Of a stretch of 64,000 nucleotides of DNA, positions 1-14,635 are shown piece by piece. The translations under genes were made by a program, and so were the position numbers. This DNA comes from Gordionus sp. m RMFG-2023 (Eukaryota > Nematomorpha > Gordioida > Chordodea > Parachordodidae): positions 53,792,703 through 53,856,702 of the forward strand of contig NC_088777.1 of the NCBI RefSeq assembly GCF_954871325.1. Direction: 5' to 3'. The notes under the pieces were generated by a model. That model worked only from the letters and a program-made list of their open reading frames with translations, had not been told where the DNA came from and did no database searches. Positions within the stretch are counted from its first letter, which is position 1. Every line of letters starts with the position of its first letter.

Positions 1-591
1 TGAGCGAAAGGGGTAGAAGCAGTTTGCATCCCATTTTTTGAGGGGGTAGGGGGTACGCTGCTTTAATGGGGGGTAGGATAAATTTTTTGGGGTTAGGGTT
101 ATCTATTAAATTTTGAGATTAAATAGGACGAAATTTATTGCTGTAAAAATTAATACTTTTATTATAGTTTTATTATATAATACAATTCATCGACCAAATC
201 TATATATCGCAAACAATCGTACACATTGTTTTCCATATAAACTATCCTTTTAAACGTAATTTAAAAGGTTTAGATATTTTAGCAAGCTCATAATGCCATA
301 ATAATTAATTCATTGTTAAATAATGTAAGTTTTATTTGGATTTATTATCTAAAAAATAAATTCTTTATATTCACAAAATATCGATAGTTGGTAGTAGAGA
401 TAGATTAATTTAAGTTGTCCTTTATAAATTCTCTGAGAAGAGTATAAATATAAAAAGGTGAAAATAATGATAAAGAGACACCGCCGAAGGCGCCGCAAAG
501 TTTTTAGTGGGGTAGGCAAAGGTTTCTGAAGGGTGTTTGCATCCAGTGAAAATCCTGTCATGTAGACGCTGGGTTGGACCAATGGCATTTA

Positions 592-830
592 ATCCTTACC
601 TCGACTGACCGTTCATATATTAAAATGAATTTTGTAACGTGACTAAATTCAAATCAGCTGGGAAATACCATTTTGATTTTTCTCTAACAAGAATTTTTAT
701 AAAATCAAAAGAAACTTTGAATCTTCTTTTTAAAAAGTTTAGAATAAAACTTTAATTTAAATTGCTTAAACGGGAAATAAAAATGGCAGCCACCAGCTCT
801 GATTTGTATTAATACCCATTGAATGACCCT
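592..830. repeat. CAGCTG-core inverted-repeat element, diverged copy
   Basis: AATCAGCTGG..CCATTTTGATT near 655 is matched in inverted orientation by AATGGCAGCCACCAGCT near 785-805. This is the same terminal motif as the better copies at 8.4, 13.5 and 48.4 kb. Boundaries are approximate. Confidence 0.45.
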
Positions 831-1177
831 AACCCACCCAACATAAGGAATCTGTAACTCAAGGAAATATTTTATTAATTGGAAGAAATATAGTCAAGGT
901 TAAAACAATTAAAAGTCGGATTAAAGGTTAGAAAGATATTGGTTAGGGTTAATTAAGTTTGAGAGATATGGGTTAGAGTTAAGTTATATTAAAAATGGTT
1001 TTTAATAGAAAATTTATTCAAATCTGACAGGTCATGTGATTAAAAATTTTCCATGAGTTTGGCCATAATCCCATCGAAAAAGTCTAAGTAAAAGATTACA
1101 CGTCAGTGGTTTGGACGTAAGTAGCCCTTTAAATTATACAGGATTAATTTTAATAAAGTAGTTAAATAAAATTATAC

Positions 1178-3001
<1,824 letters not shown>

Positions 3002-3540
3002 CTTGGGAAAAGACAGAGGTAATAATAATGATAAATGTAAATTTAACGTTTTTTTTTTACTTTCCGATCTCCTCCATAATATCGTAAGTCTGCGTGGGTT
3101 TTTCGTTTGTTTTAATGACTATGTTACGTTTTTGAAAAGGCACCTCTGTTTTAAAAATAAATTTAAAAAAACTATAAAATTTATCACTTCATATATCTTA
3201 AAGCGAACAATATTAAATAGAATATATTATTACGCCTTAATTATTCTCTTTAATTACTATTTTTGGTTGCCAAGCTATAAGCCGCCACAATAGCTTCTTC
3301 TTCTTTATTTTTACTTCTAATACGCTCATTACAGATTGATCCTGAAAATGATTAGAAACCACTTAAATACAATCCAAAACAATCCACTTAGCACTGCTTT
3401 ATTTTTATTCCTTTCTAATCTTATAGGAATCATCAAAACCGCACCCATTTAAAAAAAAAAATTCACCATAGTAAAGTAAACGGACACATCTATAAAGTGA
3501 CTAAAATATTTTTAGCGAGACTTAAAATTAATACGACTCA

Positions 3541-3992
3541 CGTATAACCCTAACCCTAAAACCCTACCCTCTAACCCGAGTCCTAAAACTAACCCTAAAA
3601 CCCTACCCTAACTCTAACCCTAGAACCCTAATCCTAAAACCCTACCCTAATCCTAACCCCAGAACCCTAGACCTAACACTAACCCTAAAACCCTACCCTA
3701 ACTCTAACCCTAAAACCCTAGTCCTAACACTAACCCTAAAACCCTACCCTAACTCTAACCCTAGAACCCTAATCCTAAAACCCTACCCTAATCCTAACCC
3801 CAGAACCCTAGACCTAACACTAACCCTAAAACCCTACCCTAACTCTAACCCTAAAACCCTAGTCCTAACACTAACCCTAAAACCCTACCCTAACTCTAAC
3901 CCTAGAACCCTAGTCCTAACACTAACCCTAAAACCCTACCCTAACTCTAACCCTAAACCTAACACTAACCCTAAAACCCTAACCCTAAACGA
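3541..3992. repeat. Degenerate interstitial telomere-like (CCCTAA) array with a ~141-bp higher-order unit
   Basis: About 450 bp of CCCTAA/CCCTAAAA variants (ACCCTA, AACTCTAACCCTA, CCCTAGTCCTAACACTA). The variants recur in a fixed order: the block starting at 3601 is repeated from 3742, and again partly from 3883, giving a unit of about 141 bp. The array is internal, not at a sequence end, so it is an interstitial block that has been re-amplified by tandem duplication. Confidence 0.9.
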
Positions 3993-5267
3993 ATATAAAA
4001 TTATATAGGTGAAAGAATATTAAAAACAAATATTTATAAGGATGGCAAATTTATTGAATAAATAATAATTTTTTTTTTACCATATTCCTTTTCTATTTCA
4101 CTGAGTAAAACTTTACTCATCGATAAAAAAAATCAGCTGTAATTTTTCTTTGCAAAGGATGGGTTAGAAGAATTTCGTTGTTTGCTTTAATTTGATTGGT
4201 TAGTTTTTTAAGCCTTGAAAAATTTTTGATTACGAAGAAAAAAATAATTGTTTTTTTATTATATATATATATATATATAAAACATAGGACTAAATATTAA
4301 TATGGTTTTATGTCGCAAGTCTGATCTAAACGATGTTTATTTAAAACCAGTGGATTTCTAAAAAGTGTAATGGGAATATCTTTCCCCGATTACCATTTTT
4401 TTTCTCGTAGTTCTTTTCTCGGGTTCGGTTTCTTTAACTCGCAAACCGGTATAGGAGCGAATGAATAAGAACCTTTTGAAAATATTACTTCGGGATTGGT
4501 TGAATACCCAAAATAAAACTTAGAGATGTTCAAATAAAATTCTATTTTATTTGTTTAAATTGTAAATAAAAAAATTATTTATATTAAAGTAATGATAAAC
4601 AATTCATTTTATAACACTATTTAATTAAAAAAATATATTTAAAAAAAAAAACAAATAATGAATGAATGATATATTAAAAATTTAATTTACATAATAATTT
4701 ATGAAGAAAAACATCAAAAATGCATGTCACCCTAGAGATGAGTGAATGCTTAAAAAGATTGGAAACGGCTGGCGAAGGTAAAATCCTTCATTGAGGCCCC
4801 CCTTATGATTTAAATGAAATCGAGGGCCTCACTTCCGAATATGCCTAGGGTATTGGTAACGATTGGTAAATCAACACAGTGTTGGTGTGGTAAAAAAAAA
4901 AGGAATTTTGATTCCTCATTGGCTGTTAGATAATATTATAACCATAAACACATCTCCCATCAAGTCTACAAAAAAAAAACTCCCAGAGAATTCTAGAATA
5001 TTAAATGCTAATCCTAAATTTCTTAGACCCCGCCAAAAATCGTCCACTTGAACACGTGACACGAGTTGCACATATTGTAATATAGCAATATAACTCAAGA
5101 CACATAGCAATAAACTCTACGATGATATGATTTACGCGACAAATGGCAAATGATTTGAGTTTTTTTTAAAAAATCGCGACAACTAGCTTTTGGCGACCTC
5201 AAGTCGCGCGCGCGATCGGTAACTATAAATACGATGTGGAAATATGACTGATTACAATTTACTCTTT

Positions 5268-5322
5268 CTAAGAAAAGAAAAGAAAAGAAAAAAGAAAAGA
5301 AAAAAGAAAAGAAAAAAGAAAA
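5268..5322. repeat. (AAAAG)n microsatellite
   Basis: Repeats of AAAAG interrupted by AAAAAAG, about 55 bp. Confidence 0.9.
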
Positions 5323-6954
5323 TTACTATAAAGATAATTGCCATAAGGAAGATATTTTTTTATAACCCGGCAGAAGGTCGTGGTTTATTTAAAAACTATA
5401 CTATTTGAACGATAAGCTACACTACAAAAGCCGGGTTTAATATTTTAAAATTTTGATCAAGTCATTATTAAACCAACTAGAGTTGCCAAATACCTGGTTT
5501 TAATCATAATATATAAATAATAAATATTGTATTATTATTTTCTAATTTTATATTAGTTTAAACTTTAAAAAAAAATGTATATAAAAGGATTATAAAATCA
5601 ATTATTTCAAAGAAAAAAAAATACAATTTAATCCAGATGTGACAAATAAGTTAAAATTGAAAAAAAAAAAAATTGATTTTAAAAGGAAGCGAGGAAAAAG
5701 GAGGGAATGGAATGAGGAAAATTTTTTTTAATTTAATATTCTTTTATCTTTAAAGATGAATGCTGTGTATTTTTTACGTGTAAGAAAACTTTTAACCAGA
5801 TAAATTTAATTGCCGAATCATTTTAAATTATAATAGTATATAGCAGCTAGTCCTGTACGGATAGATCTGAGTCTAAAGACCTTCCTCTAGAATTGGTTGG
5901 AGTCTAACAAATTTCTAAATTAAAGATCGATGGATTTTTTTTTGGGGGGGGGGGGGGAAATCTCGGTTTCGATCGTCGAGTTGATTCGACCCAGGGCTCT
6001 AGTCTGAAAGACTAAACTCCTCACCTGATCTCGGTGTAGCTAAACGCTATGGCTACTGTCACTGCCACTATCCAGAAATGTAGCGCGCAAAAATTTAAAG
6101 CTACTTTTCAAAAAAAAAAAAATAAGAGCGGGAATATTATCGGTTGCATGATCATCTTATTGGTCGATTTTATATTTAAAATAGCAAATAAAAAGGCTTT
6201 GTTTTTAAAAAATTGTATAAAAAATATCGATAATCCGAAATTTAACTGTAAAATAATATTTAGACATTATTTATAATGTAACAGATTATTATATTTCATT
6301 TAAAATTAGCCAAGTGGCGTAACTAAAGTTTTTCAAAGAAAATATAAGATCACTCTCTAATTCGTAATTATTAATATTTATTCATTCATTCCTTCATTCC
6401 TTCCTTCCTTCCTTCCTTCCAAAAAAAATAGTTATATACATAACAAATAACGAGTATAGGGATAAGAATTGAACGTCTCGGTTAACCAATTTATTAAACG
6501 AATACCAAATTTTTATTAACCTATTTCATAAAATATATGTTGAATTTTCAATCCCGCCCCCCCTCTCCTCTTTCAGATTTTTCTCAAATTTATATAAGAG
6601 TTATATTAAATATTTTAGCCCTTTAACCCCAACGGCTGAGATATGGGTTTCTAAAGGTCGATTGGACCAAATGTGGCTTCATTTAATTTTAAATATATTT
6701 GGATATTATAATTTGAGCTACGAGCATCATTCAAATTTCTTTATATAGCCCATAGACCTTCAAAGTTATTATAACGTCAAAATATTGTGTTCAAAAAAAA
6801 TATTAAATGAAAACCGGAAATGGTGATAAAATCAAATTGGCATTTTATTAATTTTTTTTTTTATGTAATTAGATTATGGGATCATGAATAAAGTAAGCAA
6901 ATTTTCAAGTTGGGAGATCAAGTTGAGGAAATCATGCCATTTTATATTATTAAG

Positions 6955-7140
6955 TGGTGTTGCTAAACGGCTCTATTCGAGCCGATTCTTTGAAGACGGC
7001 TAAGTCAATACTTTAGCCAGAAAAATATTACCTCTGCCTCGAGACGAGATTCCCTTGAGACCGCTAATAGATTTTCCAAATCTTTTGAGCATTTTAGCAA
7101 AATCTTTAGGCTTGAGAACAATATTCTTTCAGGATAAAAC
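6955..7140. repeat. hAT-like short element, TAGTGTTG family
   Basis: GTGTTGCTAAACGGCTC and GAGCCGATTCTTTGAAGACGGCTAA match the left end and subterminal part of the copies at 12.3 and 46.9 kb. The internal 'AATATTACCTCTGCC' region also matches. The right end is degraded before the TTTC run at about 7,150. Confidence 0.6.
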
Positions 7141-7559
7141 ATTAAGTTCTTTCTTTCTTTCTTTTTTTCTTTTCATTTTTGAATTATAATTTATTGATGA
7201 TCAAAATTCAAATTTACGATATATTGAGTAAAATCAATAATTGATAATTTAAACTTTATAATTTCATTTTCCAGGAAGTGGAACAAAAAGCAGGAGAGTT
7301 TGGTCTCTTTTGAACAAGATATTTATTTTTTAAAATATTCATCACCATTTTACATTACAAGTAATTAATACCAGTGATGATTGGCATTTGTAAAAATTCA
7401 ATGAATCCAAGGTGTTTGATATATGATTCCTCATATGAACGCTTGGAGGTATAATATAGTTCTCTTTCCGATAACCTTTTGGTAACGTTTGCCATGAGCG
7501 ATTTCCGCTTTTGATTCCAAAATCAAGTTCCGTGAATGGCTCAGATTATGAATCTTATT

Positions 7560-7640
7560 CATATTAGTGAGCTGCATCGGGCCGGATTTTTCGAACCGGG
7601 CCGGGTTTAGGCCGGGTACGGGTCTGGCCCAATTTTGCAG
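7560..7640. repeat. GC-rich CCGGGCC-type repeat
   Basis: A short GC-rich block (GGGCCGGATTTTT, ACCGGGCCGGG, GGCCGGGTACGGG) in AT-rich surroundings. Similar blocks occur at 12.7, 20.4, 33.1, 51.4-51.8, 61.7 and 63.4 kb. Confidence 0.5.
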
Positions 7641-7848
7641 ATGTTTAATTCATATATTGAGTATACTATTAGTGTTGAAACATCCCGATTTAGATTTTAG
7701 CCAAATTAATATTATAATAAACTTTTATATCTTGGAATATAATTCCACTAGGATCTCATGAAATGAGTATTCTCTTCAATTTGATTTCTCTCTTCTCTCT
7801 TTTTTTTTTTAAAAAAAAACCTAAATTGGTATAAAAACGGGGTTTTAC

Positions 7849-8049
7849 CAGGAATCGTATTCAACTTATTTTTAATCGGAATTATAGAATTTTCTTTGGA
7901 GTCTTTTGCTATACTTGCCAAAGGATTGCGACTTAGAAAAATTCTTTCCTGTTTTCTCCTCACAAAGATTTTTATGAAATCGTCAATATCTGGAATTAAT
8001 TCTTTTATTAACAAGCACAGTATAACAGGAATTAGGCATGCGCTACTGG
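7849..8049 (-). CDS. Candidate coding exon of unidentified gene
   Basis: On the minus strand an open frame of about 66 codons runs between a plausible acceptor (TTCAG at about 8050) and a donor (G|GTAAAA at 7848). Composition is more balanced than the surroundings. The reading begins with a hydrophobic stretch (CLIPVILCLLIKEL) followed by an acidic then basic segment (DIDDFIKIFVRRKQ). It could be a membrane-spanning or amphipathic helix with a charged tail. I do not recognise the family, and no neighbouring exon was found. It may be chance, because the opposite strand is also open here for 84 codons. Confidence 0.3.
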
Positions 8050-8404
8050 CTGAACCACTTTATCCACCCCTATCTTCCCTAATTGGAACACCCCTCATCA
8101 TCTACAGATTTAGCAATTTCGCTTATAATGATTTCGCGTTCGTCGTTTAATATTTGAAATTATCTTGTGGAAAAAAATAAAAAATTTACAACATACATAA
8201 TTTCTTTATTATTTTTTTTTAAAACGAATTTTATCGTTATAATTGATTGACTGGTTAATCAATCCAATGAAGTCCATTTCTGAAGCCTTCACCGTATGTT
8301 TATTCCAAAATGGCGAGAATTATAGGAAACGATAACCCCCCCCCCCATCCTCCACCCCACCTTAACAATTAACAAATATTTATTATACGGTATACCTCGT
8401 GACC

Positions 8405-8690
8405 CTGGACCAATGACATACAATAATAACTAGACCGACGATGCACTGATTATTAAAAGTGTACATCAAAGAAAACAGCTGGGGACACCATTTTGATTAC
8501 CCGTATCGTTCTTAAAAATTTTTAAACGAGAAACCAATTTATTCCTACGCCTGACGCAAACTTTATTAAAAGAAATTGCCTACCATATGGGTTACCAAAA
8601 TGTCGGCTCCAGCTGATTTTGCGCTCAACGACTCTTTCAAATGCATCATTATGAATGCATCTTCGGGGTTCGGACCAAGTTGAAATTTTG
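8405..8690 (-). repeat. CAGCTG-core inverted-repeat element
   Basis: ACAGCTGGGGACACCATTTT at about 8476-8495 is mirrored by AAAATGTCGGCTCCAGCTG at about 8602-8620. Both sides continue outward into sequence shared with the copy at 13.5 kb (GCATCATTATGAATGCAT; ACTAGACCGACGATGCA). The whole element is about 280 bp, non-coding, and oriented opposite to the 13.5-kb copy. Confidence 0.7.
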
Positions 8691-8699
8691 CCAATTTAT

Positions 8700-9606
8700 T
8701 AATTAGTCCTATATCATCTTATATATATATATAAAAAAAAATTTAAGAGAGAAAAAAAAATGGTCGATTCGATGTCGCCATTATTTCTGGGTTTTTTGAC
8801 ATTCCCATTTTTTTTAAACAATATTTAGCTCTACCATTAGGTTATATAAATAAATTTGAACGACGCTTGTAGCTCAATTATTTCGAGGGAGCGCATTGTC
8901 CCGAATATGCCTCATTTTTCTAGAGCTTCAGAACCTTCAGAAGCCCGTATCTCAGCCGATGTCTGAGGGAGTCGGGTTGAAACTTATGTCATCGATTTAT
9001 ATAACCATATTTTTCTAACTTTTTTAAACCCCCCCCCCCCCCCCCTGCTTCCTAATCCTAAGTTAACGTTTCCGAGAAGGGGTTCGGGTCTCGAGATGGA
9101 TTCTGAGCCTCATTAGAAATCTGTACTCTCAACCTGATTTACAAAAAAAGAGTTTTTTAGAATATTCAGAAGAATAACAATATCATTATACTCAAATAAA
9201 ACACATGGAAGATTTTCAAAAAAAAAAAAAAAATTGTATCAATTATCTTATAAATCCGCGGAAAAAAAATATATTTTAAATTTATGTGTCATTTAAAAAA
9301 ATAAAATAAAAATATTTAAAAGAGAATTGGCATCGATCGCCAAATCTAAAATCATATGTCCCTAAATCAAGACGAAAAAAAAAATAATATAATTTTTCTA
9401 TTTTCAAATGTATATAGCCATCCACAAAAAAAAGCTTATTTAAAATCTGTTATATAAATGCAAAAACAGAAGAATATAAAAACTAATCACTTTATTAATT
9501 ACTATTAAGTTGACGCAAAAAAAAACAATATTTCCGCCAGTAGGTAATAAACGTTATAAAATAAAGAGAAAATAAGTATGAAAGAAAAGAAAGAAAGTAA
9601 GTAAGT

Positions 9607-9642
<36 letters not shown>

Positions 9643-11360
9643 ATTTTTAGTCATAGCTGAGTTTAACGCAAAATTTATCCATTTAAATATATTATATGTA
9701 TTTTTTTTTTTCAAAAAATCAATTCATAGCGGGCAAAATTGTTTGTGTAAGTTGGTACAAAGTAAAATGTTAAAAAAACCGTTATAATATTTGGTATCCG
9801 AAACTGAGCCCTTAAACCAAATAGTCCGCACGAATTAAGCCTTTCAAAACCGGTTATAATTAGCGGCTTATCCGAAACTTATACTAAAATCGAAACCTTC
9901 TATAACTTCTAAGCATTTTTTGAGGTCAATTAAATTTAAAACGGTATTTTAATGTTTTTTTTACATAACAAATTGGAGATTAATCCAGTGGCATAAAAGT
10001 CACATAGGTATAAGGCTTCCAGAAAATCGAATTCTTATATGTAAGAATCAAATAACGTATTCTAACGTCGAAATTTATATCTCCCCTCCCCCCCCCAAAA
10101 AACACAACTAATTTATCATATAATTTAATTTTACGACAACATAAAACGGACAAATTTCAAAGATTTTATTGGACCATAACGTTAGATTTCGGTACTATAA
10201 TAATTTTGATAAAAATAAGAAAAGTCACTCTTTTACAAAGGCGCATGCGCATAAAGTTTTTAAATTGTTTGTCATTTTTGAATCATGAGATGACGATTTC
10301 TGATAATCATATTTCTGCCTATATATATATATTAAAAAAAAGGGATGTAAAAGTGTCACATAAATACGAGACAAATAAAATATTTAACTGCGTTTAATTT
10401 TAAGTTTGATTAATTTGCGTCAAACGAATAATTTCAAAATATTTACTAATATATTTTCATTTCAAATGAAACAAACTTTCTTGTACAATTGTTTAACTTG
10501 CTGCAGACACGTAATTAGCGGCTGGGAAGGAGCTAGTTCCCTTCAGCGAGAATTTGCCTGTATTACGTAAATATCATTTTGCTAATATAAAATTTACTCT
10601 CTACACCCTCCCCCCCCCCATACATACCCCCAAAAAGAATTTATACAATATATATATATATACCTATAAAGAAGAATTATTAGTTAAAAGTTTAAATTAC
10701 TTTTTAAAAATAACGACTTAATGATTCAAAATTTTTAGAAAAAAAAGGAGTTTAAATAGGCAGAGATATACAGTAAGCGGACCTAAGGACACCCAATAAA
10801 ATTTATAGCGGAAAGCCCCACCCTAATAGTGACCCCCCCCCACCCGGTTAATCTTGGATACGGTTAATGTTTTAAAAACAAATATCGGTTACTGGTAATT
10901 TAAAGCGATCGCCCGCTTATGTCAAATTTTAAAACGAATTCTCGTCGAAATAAACCAACCATTTAATTTTAGCAACCGGAAACGGAAACCGTAACCGTTA
11001 TAAATTTTAGCGGTTTTGGTGAAACGGAACCGCAAACTAAACAAAACGGTTCGGATACCTAGGTTTTTTTGTGTACTTGACCAATATTCTCTAATTAATT
11101 ATCCTAATTTTTTTTAAGAAAAGGCTTTCATTTTCTATATTATTTTTTTTAAAATTGTCACTTATCCATCTATCACGAATTTTTTTCGATAAGTTTAAGA
11201 GTCAACACGCTTCTTTTACTATCAGATCAGCATCAGTAATCGGCAGTGCTAATGAGTCATTCGCGTGCGACAAATTTTAGTTTTTTTTTCCTCTCCTAGT
11301 GGATAAATTAAACTTGCATTTCTTTTAAATCTTCTCGCGTTACATATTAAACAAAAAAAA
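8700..11360. other. AT-rich non-coding stretch, no gene recognised
   Basis: Contains C-homopolymers (9,029-9,046; 10,087; 10,610; 10,835) and an AAAG run. Words such as AACCGGTTATAA and CGGTTACTGG near 9.8 and 10.85-11.05 kb look like debris of a dispersed repeat. No coding motif was seen. Confidence 0.55.
9581..9643. repeat. (AAAG)n/(AAGT)n microsatellite
   Basis: GAAAGTAAGTAAGTAAG followed by about nine AAAG units. Confidence 0.92.
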
Positions 11361-11374
11361 TATTGCCAAAATCC

Positions 11375-11600
11375 GACCTTCAACTTCATCGTGGCGCGGA
11401 GAGTGGCAACGTCTTTTGGCGGCTAATGAAGGTCTAATAGGTTCCCTGTGGTCTGGGTCTAGAATAGGATCACCGTTCTCTTCGACGGGGTGTAAAAACC
11501 AAGGGAGTTGATGTCAGGAAGGGCATTCAATTGTAAAAAAAAACCTTTGCTACAAAATTTCCTAATGAATAAATCGGAGGGAAAACTGGCCAACCTTGGT
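11375..11600 (+). mobile_element. Probable 3' tail of an RTE-like LINE or its SINE
   Basis: GTCAGGAAGGGCATTCAATT at about 11,513 resembles the '(A)GGAAGGGCATCCAGC' signature near the 3' end of RTE-type LINEs and derived SINEs in many invertebrates. A downstream GGAAAACTGGCCAACC string also occurs at 22.1 kb next to LINE coding debris. The segment is GC-balanced but not an open frame. Identification is from memory of the signature. Confidence 0.45.
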
Positions 11601-11908
11601 TAAGAGATGAAGATTTATATATATAGATAGGTTTTTTAGATCGTTAAAGCCCTGTTAGCAGACCTATTCTCTTTAGTGTCCAAGCGATCAAATCTGGGAA
11701 TCGCGTTTTGTTTTTTCATGAAGATTTGGAAAACCACCAAAAAAATAATAATTTAAAATTTAAGTCGAGTTTCGGAATTAGGTTTAAAATAATTTTTTTT
11801 TAGAATCAAAATTCGAATTCGAACGAGACAGAGAGAATGTCGGTTTGACGGATTCGAACTCGAATCCGGTGCCGAGTTTTGTAGCTTTCCCAACCGACTA
11901 GTCCTAAT

Positions 11909-12057
<149 letters not shown>

Positions 12058-12309
12058 TTCCTATTATTTTTAAATAATAATGATTCAAAATGCATAGTAA
12101 TGAGAAGTCATTAAATTCGTAAAAATAAATAAATAAAAATTAAGCATAATGAAGATCGGTGCTTTAAATTTCCCAAAGAATCGTAAGAGATTAGAGACGT
12201 TAAAGTGGAATAGCAAAGAGGATGAACTCCGATGTCAGGCGAACAACATTAATAATGTGTGTAGTATATCATCCCGATAAGAATTAGACACAACTATTAT
12301 ATATATTCG

Positions 12310-12537
12310 TAACGAATAGTGTTGTTAAACGGCTCGTTTTGAGCCGATTTTTAAAAACGGCTAACTCACTATTTCAATCCAGACTGAAGATTTAGCTTAT
12401 AGAAGGAACAAAAGTCTAGCCATATATTATCGAAATCTCGGAGGCTTAGGCAATATTTTTTCCGGCTAAGATATCGAGTCAGCCGTTTTAAAAAATCGGC
12501 TCAAACCGGGCCGTTTAACAACACTAGCTTAACGAAT
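12310..12537. mobile_element. Short non-autonomous hAT-like element with flanking 8-bp direct repeats
   Basis: AGTGTTGTTAAACGGCTCG at 12,318 is mirrored by GGGCCGTTTAACAACACT ending at 12,525. Interior inverted homology continues (GAGCCGATTTTTAAAAACGG against AAAAATCGGCTCAAA). TAACGAAT stands at 12,310-12,317 and again at 12,530-12,537, consistent with an 8-bp target duplication of a hAT-type insertion. No coding capacity. Confidence 0.8.
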
Positions 12538-12694
12538 TGCGAAATATTTTTCTTAATTCCTGATAATAAATTTTTCAATATTTAGTAAGGAATGTATAAT
12601 TAAAACTTCTAAAAGTTCTCCTATTTTTTTTTTTTAGGATGCGATTTAACCGGTATGATTGATATATTTTTAATTATTTTACAATACAATACAA

Positions 12695-12800
12695 GAGGTG
12701 CCATTTGCACGAACCGGCCCGACACCGGCCCGGTTTTTATATTTTCAGGGCCGTCCCACCCCGGATTATAAAAAATTAAAATCCGGCCCGGCCCGTGGCA
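12695..12800. repeat. GC-rich CCGGGCC-type repeat
   Basis: GAACCGGCCCGACACCGGCC and ATCCGGCCCGGCCCG blocks separated by AT-rich sequence. Related in words to the 51.6-kb and 61.7-kb blocks. Confidence 0.55.
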
Positions 12801-13281
12801 ATGTATATTGTTTGTAAAATGGGATGTGAAATCCGTAATTGATTCTTAGATCTCCTCGAATTAAAATCATTTCGAGGGCGGCGATTTTTAAAAAATAATT
12901 TTTCAATTTCCAATTTAACCGGAAATGTATGAATCAGGTGTAGAGCGAGCATCTATCCTCATAAAAAAAAATTAATATATAAATTAAGAAATAGTTTTTA
13001 AAGTTCAAAAGCAAAAATTGTTTAAAATTCAAAGTGCTGGTCAAATCGGGCAAAAATTGGAGGAGGGGTGGGTTATAATTATTTATCAATTACTTAGTGG
13101 GGAAATATAGAAACTGTCGATTCTTAGCACCCCCCTAAATTAACATTTCCACCGCGTTTATTTGGCCACTAGGAAAATAAAAATTGGAAGAGTTAGTAGG
13201 GGGGGGGTGATGTATAAAATTATTTAGCGTAATCGCATTCACTGTGAATGTGAGGTGAGTAAGTCAAAACATGATAATCTA

Positions 13282-13284
<3 letters not shown>

Positions 13285-13317
<33 letters not shown>

Positions 13318-13325
13318 CTCTTTCT
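13285..13325. repeat. (CTTT)n microsatellite
   Basis: About ten CTTT units. Confidence 0.93.
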
Positions 13326-13474
13326 ATATTCCTAAATTTATTTGGGTTACGAAATTTTATTTATAATGATTATAAATTAATTTGAAAAAAAATAGGCCGA
13401 AACACGTGAATTACTCGAAAGCTAGAAAATATTTTTAATGGACGTTAGATATTTTTAAAATTGAAACGACAAGC

Positions 13475-13810
13475 CTTCTTAGCATTCTATAAGTGAGTGA
13501 TTAATAATGCATTTGAAAACGTCGTCTAATGCTAAATCAGCTGGAGCCGCCATTTTGGTAACCCATACAGTAATTATTCTCGGGTTAAAAAACGATACTA
13601 TTAAATCGATAACTCGCTTCCTTGTTATCTCGATGATCAGGGCAATTCTTTAATAAAGATGGCGTCAGCCATAATTAAATTGGCTTCTCGTTTTAAATTT
13701 TTTTAATAATTTTATAAGTAACCAAAATGGCGTCCCCAGCTGTTTCTCGCGAGATGTGAACTTTTAATGAATGCGTCGTCACAGTCTAGGTATTATTACA
13801 TGTCACATTG
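13475..13810 (+). mobile_element. CAGCTG-core miniature inverted-repeat element (best copy)
   Basis: CAGCTGGAGCCGCCATTTTG at about 13,540 is mirrored by CAAAATGGCGTCCCCAGCTG ending at about 13,742. The interior (CTCGATGATCAGGGCAAT and neighbours) aligns with the copy at 48.4 kb, and the outer flanks (AATGCATTTGAAAACGTCGT; GTCTAGGTATTATTACATGTC) align with the copy at 8.4 kb. The true element is therefore longer than the CAGCTG-to-CAGCTG core, about 300 bp. No coding capacity. Confidence 0.75.
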
Positions 13811-14188
13811 CCTTAACCTTATCCAGGCAGGAGTATAATGAACGTTATTTTTTTTTTGTACGAGTATAATAAATTTCTCGGTTATGGAGGGAATGCCTGG
13901 TTTTGGGCGTATTGCTAAAGTTGGACTGACAGGCGTCTAACTGAAATGAAAATTCGATTTACACTGATGTGGGAGTTAGTGCGAATTAGTAAGCTTAAAA
14001 AAAATATAGCAAAAAATGATCCCATTTTAGTTAGACTTTTATTAGAAGAGATTAAAGAAAGATTTTGAATTTTTGGAAATTAACTTAGAAAAAAAAAACA
14101 AACAAAAAAAACATGTTTTTTTTTTAAAATACGTATTAAGCTTTTTACGATCCAAAAAAACAATATTCTATAATGTCACTGATGGAGA

Positions 14189-14580
14189 ATGATTTATAAA
14201 ATATTGATAATAATATTTTGGATCATTAGAACAAATATATTTCCAATAAATTTTATCTTCCTAAATTTTTTTTATCTCATTTTTAATTCCCTCTCTTCTC
14301 TCTTCTATATCATTCCATTTAGGAAAAAAAAATTGAATAAAACAATGTTTCAAAATTTTATAAAGATAAAAGATAAGGATGAAAAAAGTTATAAAATAAA
14401 ATTTAAAAAAAACTATAATATTTTTCTTGTCATTTTTTCTAAATTTTTTGCAATAAAAATTATATATTTTTTTAAAAATTTTTCAGGATCAAGGTTAAAT
14501 AGTTTGAAATTTTTTAAAATTCAATAATAAATTTTTATTTTGAAAAATTAAAAAAAAAAGAGAGAAGCAAATAAAACAAA
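14189..14580. other. AT-only low-complexity stretch
   Basis: The 112-codon open frame here encodes almost only I, F, K, N, L and Y. It has no motif and reflects base composition. Confidence 0.6.
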
Positions 14581-14635
14581 ATAAAACAAAATTTTATAAG
14601 TAATAAATAAAAATAATTAAAATTTGAGATGGAAA

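Larger units (their letters stand above)
3993..7848. other. AT-rich non-coding stretch, no gene recognised
   Basis: Contains poly-A/T runs, an AAAAG microsatellite, a short CCTT run near 6,395-6,420 and a G-homopolymer near 5,945. A hairpin-like GAGGCCCCCC/GAGGGCCTC pair lies near 4,793-4,830. Small reading frames here have AT-biased codons and no recognisable motif. Confidence 0.6.

Noticed and set aside
349-588. 79-codon minus-strand frame left of the kinase exons as the missing C-terminal exon
   Set aside because: Its translation shows none of the expected kinase C-lobe (R..A...L.HPW) or calmodulin-binding features.
3541-3992. True telomere end
   Set aside because: The array is degenerate, internal and followed by ordinary sequence on both sides, so it is interstitial.
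14189-14527. 112-codon frame on the plus strand
   Set aside because: Only I/F/K/N/L/Y codons in AT-only DNA, no motif; expected from base composition.
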